64,000 bases of DNA from Chinchilla lanigera (taxonomy: Eukaryota > Chordata > Mammalia > Rodentia > Chinchillidae): contig NW_004955472.1 in NCBI RefSeq assembly GCF_000276665.1, forward strand, positions 6,767,797 through 6,831,796, in the 5' to 3' direction. A program made the translations under genes and the position numbers. Shown here one piece after another: positions 12,223 to 23,930 of this stretch. The notes under the pieces were generated by a model. That model was given only the letters and a program-made list of their open reading frames with translations. It had not been told where the DNA came from and searched no databases. The stretch's first letter is position 1; every line of letters starts with the position of its first letter.

Positions 12223-12349
12223 CTTTTTCTTTTTCTTTTTTTTTTTTTTTTTGGTTTTGGTTTTGATTTTTTTCTGGTACCAGGAATCAAACTCACAACC
12301 TTGCGCTTGCCAGGCAGGCACTGTGCCACTGAGCTAAATCTCCAGCCCC
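12223..12349 (-). mobile_element. ID-type SINE, minus strand, older
   Basis: The minus strand reads GGGGCTGGAGATTTAGCTC with a GCACAGTGCC substitution in the loop, and ends GGTACCAGAAAAAAATC with an A-rich tail. Candidate duplications TCATTTTATATTATT (12208-12222) and TCATTTTTTATTGTT (12350-12364) match imperfectly, consistent with greater age. Confidence 0.93.
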
Positions 12350-12439
12350 TCATTTTTTATTGTTGATTAATGGTTATGTTAAATGTATTACAGAATGAAG
12401 AAATCAGCAAGAGGCACTATTTAGAAAGTAATCTTAATT

Positions 12440-12790
12440 GTTACCATGCCTATTTTAGGCATAAGAGATACATATGAGAAAGAATGACCCTCTCCTTGAA
12501 GGGTATATAATTTAGTAGGGAAAACTGAATATTAGTCAAAGAGTTTCCAGACAATTTTCTGGAACATATAGAAAATGTATGTATAAGATACAAGGGAAAA
12601 TTCAAGGGACAGTGATAACTCTGTCAGTGTTTTAAATATTGGATTTTTTTAGGTAAGAGTAGGATTTAGCAGGTAAAAATGGTTTTAAGGAAGAGAATTT
12701 TACAGACAAACACAGAGGTATTAAATAACAATTCAGTGAGGTTGGACTAGGAAGGGATAGTAGGAAATGAGACGTAAATGATGTTTGTAC
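12440..12790 (-). mobile_element. Probable L2 LINE fragment, antisense
   Basis: The segment from CTCTCCTTGAAGGGTATATA onward, with AATTTAGTAGGGAAAACTGA, and the purine-rich part ending near CAATTCAGTGAGGTTGGAC, follow the antisense L2 pattern (CCCTCATGGAGCTTACATTC and so on). High divergence. Confidence 0.5.
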
Positions 12791-15044
12791 ACCCAAAATA
12801 GCGTGCGGGAAGTACAGTTCTTACCAATGGGAAACAGGAAATCCTACGAGGATTTTTAGGTGATGAATGATTAATTACTTTGAAAACCTGAAATCACTGT
12901 AACATAGGCATTGTTCATATCTGGCCCGCTCAGTAAACATCACCAAGTTTGTGCTGCAGGGTAAATCTTTTATTTTATGAGAATTTACAGAAAACATTTG
13001 TTTCAGTTGACACTGGGCAGATTATCTGGCCTCACTAGGTCTAGTGTCTACAGAGAAATGAAGGAGTTTCTCAAGGTAGCCCAGAAGTTATGTTTTCTTT
13101 TGTCTTGTTATTTCTGCTGGTCTTTAAGTTCAATTACTTGAATTTGTAAGGCTTATATGATCTTAGATGGAACATTAGAGTTTTATTTTGCTTAAGGGAT
13201 GAAGGTTACCTTGGAATTGTAAATATCTACACACACTATTCTCATATAAATGTAATTTTAACTTTAAAGGCATTTAAAGAAATGTAGAGTGCTTATAAAG
13301 TAAACTGAATTGGAGAACATAAATATTTTTAATTAACCACAAGACTGTTATCCTTGGAGGGTTAATAAATGAGTTCAGTGGTCTTTTTGGCTAATTCAGA
13401 CTAACATTAATTTTGCCTTTTTTCTCTCAAAACCAAACCATAGATTCCTGTATGCTTATACTTTTAGCTTTCACTGTATTGTACCTTAATTTTTAACAAT
13501 TGTGATACACATCTTGGTTTTCAATATTTACAGTGTATTTTATAAGCACCTTCTGTAAACCCTTCCTGGCAAGAAAGTTTTTCATATTTTAAATTAAATC
13601 TCATAATAGGAAGAAATAAGTTCAATAAAAAGGGCCAACTGAAGACTTTAACCATTTCTATTGTTAACCATAGAAAATGCTTTCCTTTTTGCTCTTTAAT
13701 TAAAATCTACATTTCTCTTATTAGTTCTGCATTTTACATTTGTGCCCCAGCAAATATCCAGAAATGTAGCTGATATACCAGGCCAGTGTCAGAATTAGAT
13801 AACGGAAAAGGGAATAAATAAAAAAGATATCTTCTACCTACATAAGTTGAATTAAAGATACTTTATTCTAACGCATATCTGTCTAGTAATGTGTATGCAT
13901 AATCCTGATATATATGTATGGACCTGGTAAAAATAAAGTCTATATAAACTGTGTTTTAATCAGCTCTAGAATGTGGTTCAAAGTTAGTCTTCTTTTGCCA
14001 AGATCAAATTGCCAATGGCCAACGGTCTCTGGTGATTTTTTCCTAAGTAATAACTGAGGTGCTAGTAGACTCATAGCTGAGGTCCAGACCTTGCATCACT
14101 GAGTCACACACTTCTGACCCTCACTCTGCAGTGGCAGATAATGATTCATTCACCACAGTTACTGTCTGTTTTTGGTACTTAACTAACCTGAAAAATAGCT
14201 TCAGGCATGGCTGAACAGATCCCTCCCTTTTAGAAGCCAAGCTCACTGAGTGGGAAAGGACAGATTTTCAGAAAAATTGAGCATTTAGGGAGAAATAATC
14301 CATCTTTTTATTAGACATGTAATGATTATTACATAGTGAGGATGGAGCTGATAATTTTTCCACGTCCCTGTTCCTGGATTTTTAATTCGTAGAATTAGAG
14401 GAGGTTATTGTTGTGTGGAATTGCAGTCTTGTGAGACTCTTTAATGTGTATTCACTAAAGTTAACTATGACATACAGGTATTAGTTTATATACATTTATT
14501 AGGTTCATTAGTATAACAAGGTCTTTCTGTTTGTTAACATCATCATCATTAAATGTTTACATGGTGATCTTAAGAGAGGCTCGAGACACAAGACACAATA
14601 AAAAAGGAAACGGAATGAAGCTCGTGGTGATTTTAATTCGTCACTGAAAAAGCCTGCTTTACAAAGCAAGGCTATAATTCTTTAATCAAAGACCAGGGCA
14701 ATGAATGAAAATTACATTTTCTACATCACTACATTACCACATCACTTATCTCAAATTCAAATATGGAAAGCTTTTCTCCTGAAAAGAAATGCATCAGTTC
14801 AGTACTGGGTGAGATAGGAAGAATCAAAATCTTAATTTCCAGCTTCTCATTGACTAGTTGTCTTTTTGAGGCATCTTTTTTTGTATCCCATAGACCATAC
14901 ATATAGACAAAGCTCATTTTATAATCTGCTTCTGTGTCTTAATAGAAAAAGGATTTTGAGACTGTCAGATGCTGTTGAAGTAAATGAAAAAACTTAGTAC
15001 AGTCCAAGGAAAGATGCTAAATTAAAGATTGGTTTGCCATTAAT
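12791..15044. other. Unique sequence, nothing recognised
   Basis: More than 2 kb of AT-rich DNA with no reading frame above 62 codons and no repeat that I can name. Conservation with other mammals cannot be judged here. Confidence 0.45.
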
Positions 15045-15275
15045 CTTTGGGGAAATCAGACAGTACAGACCAGAGATGTGAGACAGATGGGACTAAGACC
15101 AAACTCTGGCCACTGGTGATTTTTTTGCTAAGTATCAAGGTGATCTTGAGGAAATTTATTTACTTTTCTGAGGCTTGTCTTCTTTATCTAAACACTAAGG
15201 ATGCCATCTACCTTCCAGGGATTTTATGAAGATGAACTCCATGATGCACATGAAATATTTAGCAGCAGAGTTCTG
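15045..15275 (+). mobile_element. MIR SINE
   Basis: Core region TACTTTTCTGAGGCTTGTCT followed by TCTTTATCTAAACACTAAGG, CTACCTTCCAGGGATTTTAT and a tail ending near GAAATATTTAGCAGCAG. This fits the MIR order of CTGAGCCTCAGTTTC, CATCTGTAAAATGGGG and GTTGTTATGAGGATTAAATG. Its tail is the start of the tandem duplication described next. Confidence 0.7.
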
Positions 15276-15636
15276 CACTGAGTTGCTAATAGAAACCAGG
15301 ATCTTAGAGGACTTTTATATTTCGTAAAACCATGCAACTGATGAAACAAACAGAAAAATACTGACATGGAGTTGAGTTTACAAATGTTTTAGCTATGAGT
15401 GATTTAGTTTACATAAATTACAGAGTTTTTTTTTTAAGATGAATTTGATAATTTATATGAAGCATTAAGCAGCAGAGTTTGGCAGCTGGTTGCTAGCACT
15501 AACTAAGAATTTAGAGGACTTTTCTGTTCCCTGAAAGCATGTCACTGATGAAACAAATAAAAAAATACGATCACGTGGAGTTGAGGTTCACTAATCTTCA
15601 GGGATGAGTGATTACCTTTGCATAAATTCTCAGGAA
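15229..15636. repeat. Diverged two-copy tandem duplication, unit about 207 bp
   Basis: Copy 1 is about 15229-15435, copy 2 about 15436-15636. Shared ordered blocks include AAGATGAA, AGCAGCAGAGTT, TTAGAGGACTTTT, CTGATGAAACAAA, TGGAGTTGAG, ATGAGTGATT and CATAAATT. Identity is moderate, so the event is old. It is not a known interspersed repeat as far as I can tell. Confidence 0.85.
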
Positions 15637-15840
15637 GTGAAGCTTCTCACCCATGCCACTTCAGATACACTATAATATTTTTAAACTAATATAAGAATAT
15701 CAGTTTTTCTTCAAATAAAGTTTATATCTCCTTCATCTCCATTTAAAGGAAAACGTTTTACAAGGTAACACATCCACCATTGTAAAACCTTAACATTTGG
15801 TTATTATGAGAACAAATGAACAAAGATGTTGCATATATAT

Positions 15841-15965
15841 ATATATGAAATTCAGCAAAGATACTGATAGGTATACATATATATGAAATTCAGCAAAGAT
15901 ACTGATATGTATACATATATATAATATGTATACATATATATGTATGTATATATATATATATATAT
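15841..15965. repeat. 38-bp tandem repeat (two copies) followed by AT-rich microsatellite
   Basis: Unit 15841-15878 is repeated at 15879-15916 with one difference (GATAGGTAT against GATATGTAT). It is bounded by TATATA runs and continues into GTATACATATATATGTATG and a pure TA run near 15950-15965. Near identity suggests a recent duplication through the TA flanks. Confidence 0.95.
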
Positions 15966-16429
15966 TTGTGAAAAGATGTATGTTTCCAAGAAATCTCTAA
16001 AATTATCTCTGTTCAAATCCAGTGTTCCAGACCCTAAATATGAGAAACAATGCGCAAGGACACAAGAACATCAAACCAATTCACAGGTTGATTCTGAAGG
16101 ACTGAATGTAATTAAATTTCTACAAGACCAGTGCTTTTGAGATGGTCTGTAAGAACACTTCAATAATTAAACACTCTTGTCCCATACAAGTGTTTAAGAT
16201 CTTAAAAACATATATTATAACTAACATTCAACTTATAATTACATAGAGTTATGTTATATTTTGTTAAATTATGTATTACAGCCCCCCAGATAAGTAGAAC
16301 TAAAAAATGAAACCAATAGGATATTCAGATAATATAACCCTGTAAATTATGTGTGCTGTATTCAATCTATTCCCTTGCAAACCCTGACTGCAATGACTGC
16401 CATGATTTCACCTAAAGTGATACAAGTAC
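15966..16429. other. Unique sequence
   Basis: Nothing recognised. The 66-codon frame at 15940-16140 starts in the TA microsatellite and is not credible as a gene. Confidence 0.45.
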
Positions 16430-17870
16430 GGCAAATACAATTGAAACACAATAATCCCTTTCTCAGAGTCTTGAGACAACCCCAGTGATGGTTGACAACT
16501 GTTGCTTCCAGTCCAACTCAAAATCTCTTCTGAGACACAAGGCAAATGAATAGCTGCAAGCCCCTGCAAAAACAAACAAGCAAAATCCAAGTGACTTAAT
16601 ATCAAGGTACAATGGCACAGGTTAAACATTCCTATCCCAAAAAGGGGTAACAATGGGATAGAAAAGAAATAAAATCAAGACAATGTGGTACTCCAGCAAA
16701 GCAAGCATTAACATTGAAACCCTAAACGCAGCATCCAGAGCGCGGTAAAGTGGGAGTTCCGGAGCTTCAGTGGCCCCATACCGCTTGCTTTGCTGGGTGC
16801 AGTCCACTTGGCCTCCTCTTGGTCTGGCTCCACTCACAAAGTGCAACTTCTCTCGCCAGACATTCCATGTTCCTAGTAGCTCCAAATTCCTGGAATCTCC
16901 AGTGCAGCTTTGGGTTTGTTCCAATAGCTTCATGCATTGCCCTCTTAGGTTTTCCTTGGTTGGCCTCCTAGGACTTCCCCTACAAGCTGATTGGGGCCTT
17001 TCCTGACCCCACAATGCTTGATTGATAAAACCATCATCATATGAACGATGCCAAGGACTTCTGGTAAGGACAGCAGTACCCAGGCTCCATTTAACCATGA
17101 CCGCAGAGGTCTCAGTGCTTGGATGGCTAAGCACAGAAAAATGAATGCTAGAAAACCAATTTCCCAGGCAACCTTTCTAGAGTGGGGGCCCTGCAGCTCT
17201 CTTCTCAAAGGAAGTGTTAACCCTTTTATTCCCTTCGTCCTGCAATGGGTGCACCCTTGCTTACTTCTGAGACACCCTCAAAACACTTTTCCTTCTGGCC
17301 TTGTATAGAGTATTAGTTCTTTATATTGGTGCTAATCTCTTCAGCAACCACACTGCCTCTCGCCCAACTAAATATGTGGGGCATTTTTTAGGCCAAAATT
17401 CAAGCTTTTCAAATAGTTCTGTTTTGCTTTCTGCTCCCAGTTCTCCTTATAAAACTGTGTAAAAGCATCTGGCAGTACCCATGCCTCAGCCTGAATGTTA
17501 GGCTCCTTGAAATTTCCTCCACCAAATCAGTTACTCCTTCATCTGTGATCTCAGTCTCACGCAAAGTCTCAGGACAAGGGAAAAGTGCATATAAAACTTT
17601 TCTCCAAAGTACACTACACAAAGTAATTGCCAATGGACTTCTTCCCACCTGAAACCCCCTAAGCCTGGCCTTTTACTGTCTGCATTCCTAATAGCATTCT
17701 TTTTCTAAGCTCTGACCAAAACCACTCATATATCTCTATTTACAACATGTTAGGGCTTCTGTAGCCTACATCTCCAAAACTTCCCAAACAACAAGCCAGT
17801 TCTACAGTGTGATAAACCACCCGATCAGGTGCTGAAACACCAATAGCTTCTCTCTCACTACAAGTTTCTG
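16430..17870 (-). mobile_element. ERVL-MaLR internal region (minus strand)
   Basis: The plus strand shows, in order, the antisense landmarks of the MaLR internal sequence known from rodents: a CTGAGACACAAGGCAAATG block, CCTATCCCAAAAAGGGGTAA, CTGGGTGCAGTCCACTTGGC, CCTCTTAGGTTTTCC, TTTAACCATGACCGCAGAGG, GGATGGCTAAGCACAG, GGCCAAAATTCAAGC, GAAATTTCCTCCACCAAATC, and CTTCTCTCTCACTACAAG at the LTR boundary. MaLR elements carry no functional retroviral genes. The 170-codon frame at 16622-17134 and the overlapping plus-strand frames lie entirely inside this non-coding sequence. No left LTR is visible, so the element is truncated near 16430. Confidence 0.85.
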
Positions 17871-18205
17871 TGTTGGTTTTCAATTCGCTGGGACACAATA
17901 CCCAACACGCACCATTTACAGGAGGAGAGGTTTCATTTGATTCACCATTTCAGAGGATTCAGTCCTTCATCAACTGACTCCAAACCCAAACTTCACAGTG
18001 CAACAGCTTGGCAGATAAAAACTGGTCACCTCATAGCTCCTGAAGAAGTAAATCAAAGGAAAAGAATGAGAAATGAACAAGACATATGATTCAAAGTCAT
18101 ACCTCAATACCTACCCCAACATGCCCAGAAATTTGATTTATTAATTTCCTAGATGGTCTAAAGCCAACAAAGTTAGCAAGCTACCATAAATATTGCAACA
18201 GTAAT
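17871..18205 (-). mobile_element. ERVL-MaLR 5' LTR of the same element (minus strand)
   Basis: Begins TGTTGGTTTTCAATTCGC at the internal junction, then GGGACACAATACCC, AGGAGGAGAGGTTTCATTTG and TTTCAGAGGATTCAGTCC, the antisense signature of rodent MaLR LTRs. It is directly continuous with the internal region on its left, so this is the 5' LTR of a minus-strand provirus remnant. The right-hand limit is approximate. Confidence 0.8.
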
Positions 18206-18987
18206 TTCTGCTAGCCCTGCATGCCCATCCTCTGTGTGCCCTTTATTGCAATCGTCATGAAGAGAAACCTACCCGAGGGAATCTTTCCGACTGTAGGACA
18301 TGTGTTGGTGGCGTTGTCTTTGACACCACTGTTACACCCGTCACCTTGGCCCCCACTTACTGGCGGCAGCCTCCTTAGAACTCATGCTCCTTAGCTGCAG
18401 CAGCAAGTTCACTGTCACGTGTCAGAAGTTTGCTCACATGCTTAAACATCTTTGTGTTGTGATTTCTTGAAACCTGTTCCTCTCAGGTTACCAGACACCT
18501 CCCACTCGGTTCCCCTTCCTCCCACACATTTCTGATCTTCCCGGAAGAGCAGCATTCAGTAGCAGTGACATAGCACTTGGACTCCAGCTTCTTTCTGTTT
18601 CCAAATGTTTCTGAAAACTGAGCTAAGCAATTTGTCATTTGAAATGTATTTTTTTCTTATTGTCATCATACTTCATGATTTCTAAGAGAAGTGGTATGTT
18701 ACTTTGGGTAAACAGTCACCATATAGGAAAACTGAAACCATGTGCATACTGATATATATCTCTCTCATCCTATAAAAAAAATTATTATTGAGACTGTTAA
18801 GTGAAAAAATGTATTGTTGGGGCATAAATGAATAAATGAGAGACTTTGAAATGACTTCCACAGTCCCTAATACAATAACTGTAGCTAAGACTACAGCATG
18901 GCAAAGGGGTAGTAAGTCAATAGATTTGAGATGGCATTTTAAAAGATAGAATGGAAAAGATTTTGTGCATTGAAATTACTCTATAGA
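18206..18987. other. Unique sequence
   Basis: Slightly GC-richer at 18260-18560, otherwise unremarkable. No exon, RNA gene or repeat recognised. Confidence 0.45.
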
Positions 18988-19157
18988 GCCGGGCTTGGTG
19001 GCACACCTGTAATCCCAGCACTTGGGAGGCTGAGGCAGGAGGATCATTGTGAGTTCAAGGCCAGCCTGGACTACAAAATGAGTTCAAAACTAGTCTGAAC
19101 TGTATAGTGAGACCCTGTCTCAAAAAGACAAAAAAGAAGAAAAGAAAGAAAGAAAGT
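18988..19157 (+). mobile_element. B1 SINE with 29-bp internal duplication
   Basis: GCCGGGCTTGGTGGCACACC start, TGTAATCCCAGCACTTGGGA, then GAGTTCAAGGCCAGCCTGGA followed 29 bp later by its diverged copy GAGTTCAAAACTAGTCTGAA, CCCTGTCTCAAAAAG and an A/G-rich tail. The 29-bp quasi-duplication marks a rodent B1. It lacks an ID right arm. Confidence 0.97.
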
Positions 19158-19719
19158 GCTGTATAAAGAAAAATGTGTACAAAGATCCCTCTAATTTTAG
19201 ATTTGGGTGAATAATATAAGTTGTATTATTTATCAGTTGAGTGTTCTTTACCAATATTAGCTGTTAGCTGCTAGGTGTTGGATAATATGAGACATCTCAG
19301 GAGAAATGTCAAATCTGGAACTAAAGTGATGGCTCACGATTAAAGATAAAATTCAGACATTAATGAACTACAGATGCCATTTATAGCATAAATTTGATAG
19401 AATCATATTTGGAGAATATTTAATGGAAATAAAGATCCAAAGAGCAGTCTCTAAAGGGCACAAACATTTAAAATAAGGGATAAATAGAAGAACCACCAAA
19501 AAAGTTTGAAAAGCAATAACATTAGAGCAGATGCAAGCCTCATTTCACACTAGAGAAATCTGAGTTACATGACCCATGACCCAAAGCTGCCTGTCAGTGC
19601 CCTGTGAGCATTCTCTTAAATACATCACTTTTCAGATCAGTGACCTACAAGAATCAGTGCTTCGGAAATTCACTCTTAGTGTGCAAGTTTTATGTGGAAA
19701 TAATTTTTTCATATTTTAG
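19158..19719. other. Unique sequence
   Basis: Nothing recognised beyond the short AAAG run left by the B1 tail. Confidence 0.4.
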
Positions 19720-19875
19720 GCTTATTTTTAAATACTATATATATCATGTTAATTTTAATTTTATATCTCTAATCCAGACCTTTTTCCAGTTTTTCATTCT
19801 TTTAACTGATGGCTCTACTTGAGTGTCTAATAGAATTTTAAACATATATGTCCATAATTGTAAATGTTGAACAGA
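19720..19875 (+). mobile_element. L2 LINE fragment
   Basis: CTCTAATCCAGACCTTTTTC, a TGAGTGTCTAATAGAATTTT segment and CATATATGTCCATAATTG match the sense L2 stretch that in the consensus reads roughly CACTTGGATGTCTAATAGGC then AACATGTCCAAAACTG. Confidence 0.55.
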
Positions 19876-20649
19876 CATTTCATATAGAAAATATGCAATT
19901 ATTTTCTATTTACTTATGACAAGCACAGTGATAGGTTTCCCAAAAGTTATAATATACAGTTAATCATAATTATAATATATATATACTGTTAAAATATCTG
20001 GGGCTTCTTTAATAACATATAGTCAAGAAATAACTTTCAATCTTTTCACATCCTATTTTGTTCTTTTATCTTCATAATCTCTTCAAAGGTTACTTGTGAA
20101 TAGGATGATCTTTGCTTTCTTGACCATAATGTTCAAATAATCTTCTTAAGAAATGTCAGCAGCTGTGTGGTTTGATATCATGAAACAGAAGGCTATTTCT
20201 GCCTTTCTCTGCATTTTTGTGACATTTAAGGTGCTTATTCTTAGGGTATTTATGTTACCCAAAAAAGTTTATGGGCTGAAAACCTTACACACAGCTCACT
20301 GAGTTTTCTTCATGAATGTGGAGACTACCTTTTGATGGACAGCGGTGTCTGCTACGTTGACGTGACATCTCAGTTTAGGACACAGTGACTGCTGTTGGTA
20401 TCTGCGTAAGTGCCCACTGAAAGCAAACAGGTCAAGGTCAGCCTTGTTTTCCTTTTGAAGTGAATCATCCACAGGAAGAGCACAAAGTGAACTTGGACCT
20501 TAATAAAAACTATGGTCCAGTTCTAGGAACAACAGACTAAAATTCAGTTTTGACCATGTCAAAATATATAAAACCAGCCAAAACCATCTATAGGTTTCTT
20601 ACATGTGACTCTGATCTACGAAAATGATGAGCTTTGACATAAAGAAGTT
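19876..20649. other. Unique sequence
   Basis: AT-rich, with a TA microsatellite near 19975-19985. Nothing else recognised. Confidence 0.4.
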
Positions 20650-20664
20650 AAAAATTTGTAAAGC

Positions 20665-20762
20665 GGGGCTGGGGATTTAGCTCAGCGGCAAAAGCACCTA
20701 CCTGGCAAGCGCAAGGTCGTGAGTTTGGTTCCCGGTACCGGAGAAAAACCAAAAAAAAAAAA
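20665..20762 (+). mobile_element. ID-type SINE (young)
   Basis: GGGGCTGGGGATTTAGCTC start, CGGCAAAAGCACC loop, and GGTACCGGAGAAAAACC plus poly(A). It is flanked by identical AAAAATTTGTAAAGC at 20650-20664 and 20763-20777, a perfect 15-bp target-site duplication, so the insertion is recent. This is the form with four A in the loop. Confidence 0.98.
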
Positions 20763-21109
20763 AAAAATTTGTAAAGCTCTTACATAATCATTTCCTTCAA
20801 GTTCTACCTGAGAATGTTTACCTGTCAAGCATACAACCTCAGGAAAATCTACAGCATTGGCCACAGAAGTGAAAGCTGTCTAGTCAAAGTGCCTGGGATG
20901 CTTATAACTCTTGACAGGTATAATCCTTGGCATCTCTTTTCTCACTTTGGAGAAATGTTTAAGTCATGCTTTTCCCCCCAATATTTTTATTGTATTTTTT
21001 GTTAGTCAGGATTGTAATGGGAAGATATTACAGGTCTGTGGAGATCACATTTTTTAAGCTTCTTAAGGTTTCTTTTTTATTATTCTCCAATAGTTTTACA
21101 AATAGTTTT

Positions 21110-21420
21110 TGTTAATCTTTCTCATTGCCCAGATACAAAGCCCAACACCCACAATTTAAAGGAGGAGAGGTTTAATTTCCCTGAGATTTCAGATTTCAGC
21201 CCGTCATAAACTGGCAGAGAGGACATGGCCAAAGAGCATGGTGGAGCAAATCTGCTTATTGCATTACAGCCTGGAAGCCGAGCAGAGCAAGAAGCGTCTC
21301 AGATTAGAAAGGTAAGGGACTAGACATAGACCGGAGGGCTGCTTTTCCATGACCCAGCAAACACACTACAAGTGTTCTTCACCAATCCCCGGGGCAGATC
21401 CCAAAAGCAATTAATTGGAA
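21110..21420 (-). mobile_element. ERVL-MaLR LTR, diverged (minus strand)
   Basis: AGGAGGAGAGGTTTAATTTC, then a GAGAGGACATGGCCAAAGAG segment, AGCATGGTGGAGCAAATCTG and GCCTGGAAGCCGAGCAGAG follow the antisense rodent MaLR LTR order. The pair to this LTR is not visible. Confidence 0.7.
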
Positions 21421-21679
21421 ACTCTAGCCTATCTTCTACATGATTATAAGTCCATTTATGTATTTATAGCACATTTATTGATACAGAAATTTAGAAGATG
21501 CTTCTAAAAACTTAATCAGGTAACAAATAGGAAAACATCAAGGTGAATGGAAATATAAATGAAGACGTAGATTATAATTTGGTAAAAGATTAGATGTTCA
21601 CAGGCAAGTTTTATGTTTCTGTGCTTTTTACAAAATTAACCAAAATATTTAACATTAAACTTTTTGGAAGTAGGTATAA

Positions 21680-21800
21680 TTATTCCTCCTTTACATAAAA
21701 AATATTAAAGTTCAGAATAGTTACTTAAATACTTTCCAAGGGCACCAGTGGTAGAATAGTAGAGCTAAATGGTAGATCTGAGTTCTGATCTTGAAATTTG
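21680..21800 (-). mobile_element. MIR SINE fragment, antisense
   Basis: TAATTATTCCTCCTTTACAT followed by AAGTTCAGAATAGTTACTTA and a GGGCACCAGTGGTAGAATAG segment fits antisense MIR (CCCATTTTACAGATGAGG, then AGAGAGGTTAAGTAACTTG, then GGTCACACAGCTAGTAAG). Confidence 0.6.
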
Positions 21801-22765
21801 AATCTTGATCACCCAAACCTATACTTTTTCTATCACAATGTGATAAAGAGTTCTCATCTCTTTGAAACTCAAATTTTCACCCTAGGTACATATTTCCTTT
21901 TTTGTTCAAACTTTTTTTTCTTCTTTAAAAATCTCTTTGAAAGGCCCTTAGAGGTGTGATTCATAGACAAATCATGTTACCTTTGTTTTTCTTGAAAAAC
22001 GCAGACCCTGTGGTAGAATAGCAATTTGCTGTTATTACTTAGGGTTGTTTCATTTTTTATTTCAATGTAGTACAAGTAGATATTAATAAGAAAAACATAC
22101 GAGGCACTCTTGTTATGTCTATGAAAACTACAACAAAATTTCATAACAAAATATTTAGAAAATAACAATAGTTTGTACATTGTGCTTCATGATCTTAAAA
22201 GAATGACCAACATGTTACTCAGAGTAAAAGTCATAAACAAGGAAGACTCTTTTACAAAAAAGAAACAAAAGAACAAACTTGTTTTGCGGTGAACAAAGAG
22301 AAACTAGTAGTATAAATGAAACAAATGAACACATATTTTACAATAGTTTTGAAACAACAGAGTAGATAATTTGGGGAAGTTTATGGGCCTATAGCATTCT
22401 GATTATGTTAGGGGTAAAACCAGTGTACACCAAACTATTGTAAAACAATTCTCAGTGAAAGTCTATTATTTACAATTCCATAGTGTATCTTCAGTTTACT
22501 TTTTCAGGCTCAGATTCTTCATCCTTACATTCTATTCATGTTATGAAGCAGTAAGCATGCATTCATAACGCTAGGCATTCTGGGAGATGGAAAGCTTGAG
22601 TGCGGTGCATTCTTTATTAAGGAGCTCGAGTCTGTTGATAACCCACCCAAGTGCAAGCCTACAGTGGAATAAGTTAAGAGACATACAAGACAAAAAAGCA
22701 GTGATTTCAAGGGGGGAAAAAATAACCATGTTTTTAAGAGTAACCCAAAGATATTTTTGACCCAG
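21801..22765. other. Unique sequence
   Basis: No gene or repeat recognised. Frames of 61-67 codons on the minus strand are unconvincing. Confidence 0.4.
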
Positions 22766-23205
22766 TGTTATGATGTAGATCTAAAATGCCCCGCATCAAA
22801 AGCCTCACGAGTTGAAAGGTGACTCAATATCGTTGGCCTTATTTTCACCAGTGGGTTCATCCGCTGATGAATTAGTGTCGAATGTGCTGTTTGGAGGTAG
22901 AACCTGCTGGAGGCATGACAGAAAGGGTGTGATCTTGTCCTTGGCTGCTTCCTTTTCTCTCTGCTTCTTGGCTGCCATAGGCTGAACACCTTGTGCTCTA
23001 CGATGACCCTCTGCCCTGCTGTTTCTGCCTTGGAGCCATCTGACTGGAGTAAAGCAGTGAGCCAGCATAAGCCTTCCTGTAAGTTGTGAGTGTAAGCTGT
23101 CGTGTCCAGTGATGCGGAAAGTGATAAAATGTCCAGATAAATATTCCTCTGGGCTTCAAATGGTACCGGCCCAATACACTCCATCTGGGCCACTGCTCCC
23201 ACAGT
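22766..23205 (+). mobile_element. ERVL-MaLR LTR (plus strand)
   Basis: Starts TGTTATGATGTAGATC, then AAATGCCCCGCATC, GTTGAAAGGTGACTCAATAT, GGTTCATCCGCTGATGAATT, GATCTTGTCCTTGGCTGC and TTTCTCTCTGCTTCTTGGCT, the sense order of a rodent MaLR LTR that begins TGTTATGGTTTGGATC. It is oriented opposite to the other MaLR copies here. The 144- and 87-codon minus-strand frames it contains are by-products of the LTR and not a gene. Confidence 0.8.
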
Positions 23206-23754
23206 AGTGTCTCATCTGGTATTATTAATGGCTCATGGATTTTTTAAGTTAAAAATGACTTTATAAACTTTTCCCACCCGAGCTTTGCCAGTTTAGCAGA
23301 GTTGGCTCAAAAACAAAATGCTAGGTTTTATAATCCTCACTTCAGGGACATAAGGAAGACAGATGAAAACGTCATAGATGTTAAGGAAGAAAACATCAAC
23401 AAAGACAGAGATGGGATGCATAGACACGTTCAGAAAATTCCAAGTATCCAGGCTGGCTGTCGTAGAGAAGAGCAAATCAAATGTAGATGATTTTATGCAT
23501 ATTTTCAAAGTTCCAACTGCCTGAATAGGAATGTATAAACATGTATTTCCTTCTATTGCCAAACTATACTTTTTCTGAGTCTAGACTTGTTCCATTTCTA
23601 CACTTTTGGCCAAAAGTATCTGTTAACAGGAACAATGTCCTACTGTGCTCGATTACCCAAAATGCTTGCCATCCCAGCTTCAAATGGGACGCCTCTCCCA
23701 CCCTCTGTCTACCATAATATGGCACTAACTTTACCTATTAATGACTTCTTTGAT
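23206..23754. other. Unique sequence
   Basis: Overlapping frames on both strands (62, 77 and 89 codons) with no recognisable product. Nothing else identified. Confidence 0.4.
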
Positions 23755-23930
23755 GTGATGTCTGGTATGACTTTTTGTGTCTCTACACATATGTGGCCTG
23801 TTTCTCCATGTAGATTATAAATTTTTTGGGATAGGGATGATGTCCTATTTTTAAAGTTATCTCTAACATGAAATTAATATTGGTGGTCATATAGTAAGCT
23901 GTTCATAAAACCTTGAATTGAAATTAGGAA
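23755..23930 (+). mobile_element. L2 LINE 3'-end fragment
   Basis: TCTCCATGTAGATTATAAAT, TTTTGGGATAGGGATGATGT and a GGTGGTCATATAGTAAGCTG segment correspond to the L2 3' end (TAGACTGTAAGCTCC, GGGCAGGGACTGTGTC, GGCACATAGTAGGTGCTC). Confidence 0.6.

Noticed and set aside
16622..17134. 170-codon minus-strand frame as a possible membrane protein
   Set aside because: It lies inside MaLR internal sequence, which is non-coding. The hydrophobic end comes from a T-rich stretch.
22768..23202. 144-codon minus-strand frame with an overlapping 87-codon frame, at first taken for a processed pseudogene with a charged Lys/Glu-rich segment
   Set aside because: The plus strand follows a rodent MaLR LTR from its TGTTATG start to near its end, including the segment that gives the charged residues. 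The frames are by-products of the LTR.
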